Shown here one piece after another: positions 45,299 through 52,249 of a stretch of DNA of 64,000 bases. The translations under genes and the position numbers were made by a program. How positions within the stretch are numbered: the stretch's first letter is position 1; each line of letters begins with the position of its first letter. Below the pieces are notes generated by a model. The model worked only from the letters and a program-made list of their open reading frames with translations, did no database searches and was not told where the DNA came from. Origin of the DNA: Kineothrix sp. MSJ-39 (lineage in GTDB: Bacteria; Bacillota; Clostridia; Lachnospirales; Lachnospiraceae); contig NZ_JAHLPN010000010.1 of NCBI RefSeq assembly GCF_018917935.1, positions 1-64,000 on the forward strand, in the 5' to 3' direction.

Positions 45299-46198
45299 TC
45301 AGACTCTGATATGTTTTCGTACTGTTGAGAAGCTGCCGAAGAAACCGATGCCGATACCGATGATCAGAGAAATTGGCATCAGCACCTGGAACACCTGATC
45401 TACCGTCAGGAACTTCAAAAGCTGTGACAGCATGGAAAATCTGGTTGATACGTATGCAATCACATTATTATAGATCACATAAATAATAGCCAGCGGCAGA
45501 ACCGATCCTGCAAGACCGATCAGCATACCCTCGATCACAAACGGTGCTCTGACAAAAAAGTCCGTCGCTCCTATATATTTCATAATATTAATTTCTTCCT
45601 TACGAACGGAAATACCGATTGTAACCGTATTGCTGATCAGGAAAATGGATACGGCAAGCAGAATGATGATAATGCCCGCAGAAGCATAACCGATCAGTTT
45701 ATTCATACCGGAAAGTGTATTGGCAGTTACCTCGGAACGGTTTACTCTCCTGACTCCGTCAAGAGATTCCACATAGGTGACCAGCGAATCCTGCATGGAT
45801 ACGTCATTCAGATATACCTCATAGTTTGCTGAATTCGGCAGTGGATTATCATCACCGAAGCCATCTGCATATTCTCCGAGATAATCATCTTTGAAACTTT
45901 CCCATGCTGCATCTGCAGATACAAAATTGATATGGGACACTTCCGCTCTTTTTTCGATCAGGGATCCGATCTCCGCGATTCTATCATCACTGATCCCTTC
46001 ATCAAAGAATACAGTAACGGCGACACCGTCCTGCGCTTCCTTTACAATGTACTGGAAGTTCGCCACAAGTGAATAGAAAATGCCGAACATGAACAGACAC
46101 GCACTGATCGTTGCCATGGAGGCAAGTGAATACCATTTGTTACGGAATATATTGACAATTCCCTGCTTTATTGTATAGATTAATGTACTAAATCTCAT
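45299..46198 (-). CDS. ftsX: cell-division protein FtsX
   Basis: 299 residues, four TM helices with a large extracytoplasmic loop after the first: MRFSTLIYTIKQGIVNIFRNKWYSLASMATISACLFMFGIF, then VFFDEGISDDRIAEIGSLIEKRAEVSHINFVSADAAW. Its C-terminal permease-type region has AVSIFLISNTVTIGISVRKEEINIMKYIGATDFFVRAPF. It is the membrane half of FtsEX and activates wall hydrolases. The ATG at 46198 overlaps ftsE by 11 nt; longer frames are unlikely. Confidence 0.95.
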   Translation of the reverse strand: MRFSTLIYTIKQGIVNIFRNKWYSLASMATISACLFMFGIFYSLVANFQYIVKEAQDGVAVTVFFDEGISDDRIAEIGSLIEKRAEVSHINFVSADAAWESFKDDYLGEYADGFGDDNPLPNSANYEVYLNDVSMQDSLVTYVESLDGVRRVNRSEVTANTLSGMNKLIGYASAGIIIILLAVSIFLISNTVTIGISVRKEEINIMKYIGATDFFVRAPFVIEGMLIGLAGSVLPLAIIYVIYNNVIAYVSTRFSMLSQLLKFLTVDQVFQVLMPISLIIGIGIGFFGSFSTVRKHIRV

Positions 46199-46874
46199 CG
46201 ATGTATGTACCTTCCTTCTCGTCATTCACAATAACGCCTTTGTTCATTGTAATAACACGTTTCTTCATTGCATTCACGATCTCCCGGTTGTGCGTTACGA
46301 CCAGAACCGTTGTTCCCCTCTCATTGATCTCCTCTAAAAGCTTCATGATCTCCCACGAGTTTTTCGGATCCAGATTTCCGGTCGGCTCATCTGCCAGAAG
46401 GATCGGCGGATTGTTCACAAGTGCTCTGGCAAGTGCCACACGCTGCTGTTCACCACCGGACAACTGCTTCGGCTTTGCCTTGTATTTGCCCGCCAGACCG
46501 ACGGTCGAAAGAATGGATGGCACATTTTTCTTAATTTCTTTGGTTGGTGTCTGCACGATACGCTGTGCAAACGCCACATTTTCATATACATTTCTGTCTT
46601 TTAAAAGACGGAAATCCTGAAATACCACGCCAAGCTTTCTGCGGTATTTCGGAATCTGCTTATGACGCAGGCTTGCTACGTCAATATCATTTACCATTAT
46701 CTTCCCGGATGTTGGAAGCAGTTCCCGTAAAAGCAGCTTGATCAGGGTTGATTTACCGGAACCGCTGTCTCCTACGACAAAAACGAATTCTCCCGCTTCA
46801 ATCTTCAGGCTGACATTATTCAGTGCCGGTGCTCCTGTTGAATATGCCTTACTAACATTTTCCAGTGTAATCAT
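46188..46874 (-). CDS. ftsE: cell-division ATP-binding protein FtsE
   Basis: 228-residue ABC ATPase: Walker A GDSGSGKST, Q-loop, signature LSGGEQQR and Walker B LLADEPTGNLD. It pairs with FtsX. ATG at 46874 is chosen; AGGAGA lies 7 nt upstream and MITLENVSKAY is the family N-terminus. It follows a PucR/CdaR-type regulator by 19 nt, which is not the usual neighbour of ftsE. Confidence 0.96.
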   Translation of the reverse strand: MITLENVSKAYSTGAPALNNVSLKIEAGEFVFVVGDSGSGKSTLIKLLLRELLPTSGKIMVNDIDVASLRHKQIPKYRRKLGVVFQDFRLLKDRNVYENVAFAQRIVQTPTKEIKKNVPSILSTVGLAGKYKAKPKQLSGGEQQRVALARALVNNPPILLADEPTGNLDPKNSWEIMKLLEEINERGTTVLVVTHNREIVNAMKKRVITMNKGVIVNDEKEGTYIDEI

Positions 46875-46893
46875 GAGATTCTCTCCTCGTTTA

Positions 46894-47982
46894 TCAATAC
46901 TCAAATGTTTCCATATATTTCATATATTTAACAACCATCATGGCAATCTTAAAAGTAATCGCATCTTCAAAAACGCGCAGATCCAGACCTGTAGACTTCT
47001 GCAGCTTATCCAGTCTGTACACCAGCGTATTACGATGGATAAACAGTTGTCTGGAAGTCTCTGAAACATTCAGGCTGTTTTCAAAGAATTTATTGATCGT
47101 CACAATTGTTTCTTCATCAAAATCATCCGGGCTCTTATTGCCAAAGATCTCGCGGATGAACATCTTGCATAACGGGATCGGAAGCTGGTAGATCAGACGT
47201 CCGATGCCAAGCTCACTGTATGCCATGATCTCTCTTTCACCGAAGAAGATCTTACCGACATCCAGTGCCATCTTTGCTTCTTTGTAAGAGCGGCTGACTT
47301 CCTTCAGTTCTCCGACGATACTGCCGTACGCAATATGTATATTGGATGCCCCTTCTTTTTCAAGCGTCGTGATAATACTCTTTGCCACACGTTCCAGCTC
47401 TGCCTTTGGCACTTCTTCCATGATCTCCTTGACGACGATCACGCTGTTTTCATCTACCGCCGTAATAAAATCACGGTTTCCGTTGCCCAGACATTCCCGG
47501 ATCACTTCCACGGAATTGGCATCCTTGCCAGCACCCGCTTCAATGATCATTACGGTACGTGGTGCCTCCATCTTAATACGCAGCTTTTTGGACCGGCTGT
47601 AAATATCTACCAGAAGCAGATTATCCAGAAGCAGATTCTTGATAAAATTATCCTTGTCAAACCGCTCCTTGTAAGCAACCATCAGATTCTGGATCTGGAA
47701 AGTTGCCATTTTGCCGATCATATATACATCCTCTCCGGAGCCGATGGCAACCAGCACATATTCCACAACCTGTTCATCATAGATCTTAAAGAACTGGTAT
47801 TTGGAAACCTCTTGGCTGTCCGCCGGTGATTTTACAAAATCAACCACCGCCGCCGGATATTCCAGCTCATTTTCCGTTGTGGAAACAATCGTCTTTCCGT
47901 CTGTATCAATGACTGCAAAATCAACACGTGAAATTGCCTTTAATCCGTCTAACGTATTCTGCAGAATTTGATTTGAAATCAT
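46894..47982 (-). CDS. CdaR/PucR-type transcriptional regulator
   Basis: 362 residues: an N-terminal sensory region (ISNQILQNTLDGLKAISRVDFAVIDTDGKTIVSTTENE) like CdaR sugar-diacid sensors, a GGDEF-like middle region, and a C-terminal PucR HTH (FFENSLNVSETSRQLFIHRNTLVYRLDKLQKSTGLDL). It should be a DNA-binding activator responding to a small molecule such as a sugar acid. AAGGAGC precedes the ATG. It is cotranscribed with ftsE and ftsX. The ligand and target are unknown, and no diacid-uptake genes lie near. In related Lachnospiraceae this linkage could be conserved, but I cannot check. Confidence 0.88.
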   Translation of the reverse strand: MISNQILQNTLDGLKAISRVDFAVIDTDGKTIVSTTENELEYPAAVVDFVKSPADSQEVSKYQFFKIYDEQVVEYVLVAIGSGEDVYMIGKMATFQIQNLMVAYKERFDKDNFIKNLLLDNLLLVDIYSRSKKLRIKMEAPRTVMIIEAGAGKDANSVEVIRECLGNGNRDFITAVDENSVIVVKEIMEEVPKAELERVAKSIITTLEKEGASNIHIAYGSIVGELKEVSRSYKEAKMALDVGKIFFGEREIMAYSELGIGRLIYQLPIPLCKMFIREIFGNKSPDDFDEETIVTINKFFENSLNVSETSRQLFIHRNTLVYRLDKLQKSTGLDLRVFEDAITFKIAMMVVKYMKYMETFEY

Positions 47983-48177
47983 AGCCCCGCTCCTTTTCCC
48001 ACCTATCCCCGTCGGATAGTTATACATTTTTCACAAAGATAAATACCTTCCCAATAGCCTTTTGCATATTGCTTGTTCTATTTTAATACATATCCACAAA
48101 AAAATCCACCAATTTCCCTTACTTTTTTATGCATTTTTTACCTTATTTCCTGCCATATACCGAAGAGAAAATGAAAA

Positions 48178-48218
48178 AAGCTCCGGAAGAAACGCCTTTG
48201 CTTTCCCTCCCGAAGCTT
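48178..48218 (-). terminator. terminator after TagA-like gene
   Basis: AAGCTTCGGGAG pairs (with two wobbles) with CTTCCGGAGCTT, then TTTTTTC on the minus strand. The left arm begins at the stop codon. Confidence 0.82.
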
Positions 48219-48898
48219 TATGATTCTTTTTCGTGATTTAAGTACTGTACTACTTTGTGTTTAAAGAGCTTACGGACAACCCGGTCATGTAATTTCCAGA
48301 ACAGGCCTTTGTGTTTATTGCTGTGAACCACTTCATCCTTCAGCATCAGCCAGACTTCCACATTCAGCTTCATCTGGTTTGCTTCAAAGAATGCTTCCCT
48401 TTGCGGGGAAGAAATGTTTGTGATAAGTACATTCGGTGTCTCCACATTGATCTCATTGACCAGATAATCATCATCCTGTTCCAGTTCATCCAGCGAATAG
48501 CTTCCTACAATCCGCAGATTCTCCTGATAACTGAGCAGTCCTTCTTTGAGCAGCTGCATCTGTTCCTGTGTACTGGTCAGCAGATATACGGTCTGTCTGC
48601 CTCTGACAATCTTTTTCAGGAATTCCGTTAAATATTCATCGTTATCTACTTCTCTTACTCTGTTTCGTGTTGCAATACCCGCTGCGCGCAAAATATCGCT
48701 GTCTGCCGGAACGGTCAGATCAAGTCCCTTTAAGAAATCCTGTCTTTCCTGCGATTCCTCCGCTTCCATCAGACCACGCATCGTAATATAGGCAATTGTA
48801 CTGACTTTCCCGTCACGCAGAAAGGCGTCTGTCTTTTTCATCGCCTCGCGCACGGTATGATCCTGCAGTTCTATGCCCAATACCTGCATTTTTCTCAT
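48218..48898 (-). CDS. divergent TagA/WecG/CpsF-like protein
   Basis: 226 residues with the GT26 outline: VLGIELQDHTVREAMKK, GLDLTVPADSDILRAAGI, TVYLLTSTQEQMQLLKEGLL and LRIVGSYSLDELEQDDDYLVNEIN. The key C-terminal blocks are eroded: the usual G-x-P-x-Q-E-x-W motif is SSPQREAFFEAN, and the following glycine-rich GVGG-F-AG and RAP-W segments are missing. It may be inactive as an N-acetylmannosamine transferase, or have a changed role. AAAGGTG lies ahead of the ATG. It follows a CPBP protease by 13 nt. Confidence 0.75.
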   Translation of the reverse strand: MRKMQVLGIELQDHTVREAMKKTDAFLRDGKVSTIAYITMRGLMEAEESQERQDFLKGLDLTVPADSDILRAAGIATRNRVREVDNDEYLTEFLKKIVRGRQTVYLLTSTQEQMQLLKEGLLSYQENLRIVGSYSLDELEQDDDYLVNEINVETPNVLITNISSPQREAFFEANQMKLNVEVWLMLKDEVVHSNKHKGLFWKLHDRVVRKLFKHKVVQYLNHEKES

Positions 48899-48911
48899 AT
48901 TTGTTTCACCT

Positions 48912-49847
48912 TTAACCCCAGAATACATCTGCTGTCATATATGCCAGGCAAAGTACAACGGAAATGACCAACGGAACGGAGACAAGCTTTGTCTTTTCCT
49001 CTCCCGCAGTTCCATGCAGCAGCTGCTGCATATGCTGTACTCTGTTTTCTTTTTTCACGATCAGGTAAAACAGACAGCCTGCCAGCGCCGCCGCGCCTGC
49101 AGCGATCACCGCATAAACCGATACGGAAACCGCCAGTGCCTGCTTATAGGGCATCTGCATTGTCTGCTCGATATATGCCATACTCTCTTCCCGACTCATG
49201 ATACTGCCCTGTGCTTTCTGCACCAGCATCTGTACGACATTCGTCGTGTTGATGCAGATATGGAACAGCATACTGTAAAAGATACTGCCGCTACCCTCTA
49301 ACAGCAGTACACTGACTACACCCACCAATACTGCATAGCTCATCTGGTTAAAATTCAAGTGAGTAAGTCCAAATAAAAGCGCCGATAACAGCATGGAACC
49401 GACAAACCTGTGGCTTGTCTTATAGCCATGATAGATGACGCCCCGGAATACAAATTCTTCACTGATCGGTCCTACAATGCCGACCATCAGCAGAATCTGC
49501 CACCACGGTACTGACAACATATAGCTTTGCAGCCCTGCGACCTCGTTATCCACAAACAACATGGAAAATGCATTCACCGCTATAATCGCAGGCATGCACA
49601 AAAAGGTAAATACCACGACCAGAAGAGCCGTGGTAAATTTCGGTCTGTTATGGGCGATCAGCCTGACCGGATCCGTCCTTGTTCCAAGCAGGAACAAAAC
49701 AGTCGGAACCAGCACGATCAACTGACTGAGCAGAAGACTCCCTATAATCCCCAGTGAAATATCACTGCACAGATACATAAGCACCATGACCGCTGCTTCC
49801 ACAAGCAATGTCGTCAAAAATAGCCAATTAACCTTTTTCGGATTCAT
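48912..49847 (-). CDS. CPBP family intramembrane glutamic protease
   Basis: 311 residues, about eight TM helices. The motifs are Glu130-Glu131 in GPISEEFVFRGVIYHGY (EEFVFRG), ALLFGLTHLNFNQ (HxxxN/H) and SMLFHICINTTN. CPBP (Abi) proteins cleave or process membrane substrates; in Firmicutes some serve bacteriocin immunity or protein export. A tail of about 100 residues beyond the domain contains two more TM helices. It begins 7 nt after a small unknown gene without a strong ribosome binding site, so it is probably translationally coupled. Confidence 0.9.
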   Translation of the reverse strand: MNPKKVNWLFLTTLLVEAAVMVLMYLCSDISLGIIGSLLLSQLIVLVPTVLFLLGTRTDPVRLIAHNRPKFTTALLVVVFTFLCMPAIIAVNAFSMLFVDNEVAGLQSYMLSVPWWQILLMVGIVGPISEEFVFRGVIYHGYKTSHRFVGSMLLSALLFGLTHLNFNQMSYAVLVGVVSVLLLEGSGSIFYSMLFHICINTTNVVQMLVQKAQGSIMSREESMAYIEQTMQMPYKQALAVSVSVYAVIAAGAAALAGCLFYLIVKKENRVQHMQQLLHGTAGEEKTKLVSVPLVISVVLCLAYMTADVFWG

Positions 49848-49854
49848 GTGACTC

Positions 49855-50088
49855 TTAGTTATTCATCATGAAGTTTACTAACTTATTGATATCTTCCGGC
49901 TCGTATGCCAGCAGCTCCAGCTCTGAGATCGTGCCGTCAGAGAAAAGCTTTGCCATGGAAACGTACTGGGAAAGCTTTGATTTTAAATTCAGTCTGTCGC
50001 CTTCTCCTGTTACAAGTTCAACTTTGCCTTTGCAGCTGTCAACTACTTCAAAGAATTTTTCAATGTTTGTAATATTCTGGATCTTCAT
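49855..50088 (-). CDS. small acidic protein of unknown function
   Basis: 77 residues: KIQNITNIEKFFEVVDSCKGKVELVTGEGDRLNLKSKLSQYVSMAKLFSDGTISELELLAYEPEDINKL... compact alpha/beta-type, no Cys pairs (one Cys), no TM helix. I recognise no family. AAGGAG lies ahead of the ATG. It is 7 nt before the CPBP protease gene and 82 nt after CvfB, whose gap holds a TATACT box but no clear -35. It could be a soluble partner of the protease operon. Confidence 0.72.
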   Translation of the reverse strand: MKIQNITNIEKFFEVVDSCKGKVELVTGEGDRLNLKSKLSQYVSMAKLFSDGTISELELLAYEPEDINKLVNFMMNN

Positions 50089-50170
50089 TTTTCATTCTCC
50101 TTTTTGTAAATATTCGTGTACGTTTACAGTTTCAGTATAATCTATATTTTGCCAAAAGAAAAGTATTCTT

Positions 50171-51007
50171 TTATTTCTTTAACCGGATTCCGTCACTTTC
50201 CAGCGTGATCAGATGCTCTTTGTACAGACGTCCGATCGCACGCTTAAATTCATTTTTACTCATACCGACCGTTTCACGGATCTGTTCCGGTGATGATTTG
50301 TCATGCAGTGGTAAAAATCCCTTCTTTTCGTGCAAAAGTGCCAGCACTTTATCCGCATCTTCACTCATCTGCAGATGCGCCTTCTGCCGGATACCCAGAT
50401 CCAGCTTGCCATCTTCCTTCACGCCGGTCACACGCGCACTGATCTGCTGAAGCACGTGGAGTTCTCCGTACAGTTCCTTTTTCGGGATCAGCGCGGAATA
50501 CTTGTCATCCACCGCTACAAATGCGCCGAAATTATGGCTGATCTCGTATACCATGCCGGTCACGACATCATCTTTCTGATACGGGCTTTCTTTTTGCAAA
50601 TACGGATACACCTTCATCGTTGCACAAAGACGTTCGCTCTTATCCAGATACAAAGCAGCTATCACTTCGTCACCTGCTTTTACCTGTGTCGTCTGTTCTC
50701 TGTAAGGCAGAAACAGATCCTTTTCCAGCCCCCAGTCCAGGAAAGCACCTACTTTTCCGACGGATACGACACGCAGTCTTGCCGTCTGTCCGAGGGTCAG
50801 CTTCGGTTCCTTCACCGTCGCGATCGGGCGGTCGTTGGAATCCTTGTATAAAAATACATCGATCGGATCTCCCACTTCCATATCTGCCGGAACCTGCTTT
50901 TTCGGCAAAAGCACTTTATTTTCCGTATCTTTCATTGTCTCTGCCAGATAAATACCGAATTCAACCCGTTTTATCATGACAAGTGTCTGTTTCTTTCCAA
51001 ATATCAT
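50171..51007 (-). CDS. cvfB: CvfB-type S1 RNA-binding protein
   Basis: 278 residues: an N-terminal S1-like domain (about 1-65), then two S1 domains (LGQTARLRVVSVGKVGAFLDWGLEKDLFLPYREQ and KDDVVTGMVYEISHNFGAFVAVDDKYSALIPKKEL), and a C-terminal winged helix (IRETVGMSKNEFKRAIGRLYKEHLITLESDGIRL). This order is that of Bacillus YitL/CvfB, an RNA-binding regulator of virulence and growth in other Firmicutes. It is 18 nt after an acyl-ACP thioesterase gene; gene symbol is by family resemblance. Confidence 0.9.
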   Translation of the reverse strand: MIFGKKQTLVMIKRVEFGIYLAETMKDTENKVLLPKKQVPADMEVGDPIDVFLYKDSNDRPIATVKEPKLTLGQTARLRVVSVGKVGAFLDWGLEKDLFLPYREQTTQVKAGDEVIAALYLDKSERLCATMKVYPYLQKESPYQKDDVVTGMVYEISHNFGAFVAVDDKYSALIPKKELYGELHVLQQISARVTGVKEDGKLDLGIRQKAHLQMSEDADKVLALLHEKKGFLPLHDKSSPEQIRETVGMSKNEFKRAIGRLYKEHLITLESDGIRLKK

Positions 51008-51025
51008 ATTAGCCTGCTTTCTTTC

Positions 51026-51781
51026 TTACAATATCTTTCCCACAACCGGAACACGCTTTTCCTGTTCGCACAACGTTCCGTTAAACTTTACAACCGCATA
51101 AGGGCTTTGCTCTTCTGTTTCCAGTACAACAGTCACTTCTTCTGTTCCTTTTCCGTAAATGACCGGATACAAAGTATCGCCGAGCACCGCAGATTTATGA
51201 TAGCTGACCATCAGCCGGTTCACTTCAAAATTCTCCGGCAGAAGATCTGCCGCCACAGCAACATACTGTCCGTTGTTCATATGGTAATTGGTATCCAGAT
51301 GATGTTTCCGGACAAGTACCGCTTCCAGCTTCTCACCCTCGCCTTCTATCTTGATCTTCCGTGACAGATATTCCATCGGAAGCTTCGGAGACAGTCCGTA
51401 AGCCTGCAGCATTTCCTCTGTCGGCTTTGCCGGACGCATGGACTGCAGGTTCAGAAGTGTCCAGAGTGTATTGGCAACGGCGATCCTATTGCCCTGCTCA
51501 TCAAGCATATCAAAATTACGGAAGCCCAGACAGCCTTTGAATTCATAGGGATTTGTTTCGATCGTGATCCGTTCACAGAGCTGCGGATACCTCATGACAT
51601 CGATCTGCCAGAAATTCAGCACCCACGCCAGTCCCTGACCTGCCAGGTATTCTGTTCCCATTCCCACATCTTCGGAATGAAAGGTGGAGCAGTCCTGAAA
51701 ATAATCCAGCAGGGAAACAAGCTTCAGTCTGCCGTCTTTATTTACTTCACTGTAACGCACTCTGCTGTTGAATGAATACAT
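51026..51781 (-). CDS. acyl-ACP thioesterase
   Basis: 251 residues, two hot-dog domains: the first has YSEVNKDGRLKLVSLLDYFQDCSTFHSE, with AWVLNFWQIDVMRYPQ; the second carries the catalytic Asp/Asn/His set in HLDTNYHMNNGQYV (D-x-N-x-H). It hydrolyses acyl-ACP to free fatty acids. AGG in GCGAGGTAAACTA precedes the ATG. In Lachnospiraceae this enzyme often supplies fatty acids; no fab genes are close. Upstream is a repeat-rich gap leading to tRNA-Gln. Confidence 0.93.
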   Translation of the reverse strand: MYSFNSRVRYSEVNKDGRLKLVSLLDYFQDCSTFHSEDVGMGTEYLAGQGLAWVLNFWQIDVMRYPQLCERITIETNPYEFKGCLGFRNFDMLDEQGNRIAVANTLWTLLNLQSMRPAKPTEEMLQAYGLSPKLPMEYLSRKIKIEGEGEKLEAVLVRKHHLDTNYHMNNGQYVAVAADLLPENFEVNRLMVSYHKSAVLGDTLYPVIYGKGTEEVTVVLETEEQSPYAVVKFNGTLCEQEKRVPVVGKIL

Positions 51782-51825
51782 TAGTTTACCTCGCTTCGCT
51801 CGAGATTTTGTTTCATCTCACCATA

Positions 51826-51980
51826 CTCGAAAATCCTGCCGCTTTCGCGTCAGCCGCACTTCGTGCTCTTTGATTTTCTCGTTGTACGCCCAGAATAGCT
51901 ATAACCTGCTACGCAGGTTATTTAGTCGCACATTTGCTGCGCAAATATGTGACAACGCTTGGTTTTCTTCTGGGCTACAA
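51826..51980. repeat. hairpin-rich intergenic element related to 28294-28360
   Basis: 51826-51889 has the same layout as 28294-28360: CTCGAAAATCCTGCCG, then GCCGCACTTCGTGCTC and TGATTTTCTCGTTGTACGC with few changes. It is followed by hairpins AACCTGC-TAC-GCAGGTT and GTCGCACATTTGC...GCAAATATGTGAC, enclosed by GCCCAGAA (51888) and TTCTGGGC (51968). Confidence 0.7.
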
Positions 51981-51981
51981 A

Positions 51982-52008
51982 AAGCCCGGTTGAAATTCAA
52001 CCGGGCTT
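51982..52008 (-). terminator. terminator after tRNA-Gln
   Basis: AAGCCCGGTTGAA and its exact complement TTCAACCGGGCTT around one base, then TTTTT on the minus strand, 8 nt after the tRNA. Confidence 0.92.
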
Positions 52009-52015
52009 CCAAAAG

Positions 52016-52087
52016 CTGGGCTACAAGGATTCGAACCTTGAAATGACGGAGTCAGAGTCCGTTGCCTTACCGTTTGGCGATAGCCCA
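52016..52087 (-). tRNA. tRNA-Gln (anticodon CUG)
   Basis: Read on the minus strand from TGGGCTA. The cloverleaf is complete: acceptor arms TGGGCTA/TAGCCCA with discriminator G, D-arm with CGCCAAACGG, anticodon stem ACGGA/TCCGT with loop CTCTGAC (anticodon CTG), T-arm CAAGG-TTCGAAT-CCTTG. CCA is not encoded. It reads CAG codons; a second isoacceptor with TTG is presumably elsewhere. Confidence 0.95.
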
Positions 52088-52101
52088 TCACAACGAAATT
52101 G

Positions 52102-52130
52102 ATTATAGCAAATGTTTTTTTATTATGCAA
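52102..52130 (-). promoter_or_regulatory. promoter of tRNA-Gln
   Basis: Minus-strand TTGCAT (52125-52130), 17-bp spacer, TATAAT (52102-52107). It is nearly ideal and lies 14 nt before the tRNA 5' end. Confidence 0.88.
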
Positions 52131-52183
52131 GTACTTTTTCAAATTTTTTTAAATATTTTTTAATTCATCTTTTTTATAGAAGG

Positions 52184-52216
52184 AAATGCGCGGAAACAAG
52201 CTGTTTCCGCACATTT
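52184..52216 (-). terminator. terminator after glnN
   Basis: AAATG(T)GCGGAAACA pairs with TGTTTCCGC(G)CATTT around a 3-nt loop, 34 nt after the stop. The T-rich tail is interrupted (TTTCCTTCTAT), so strength is uncertain. Confidence 0.75.
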
Positions 52217-52249
52217 ATACACTTCATTTCATAACATCCAAAAGGAATT

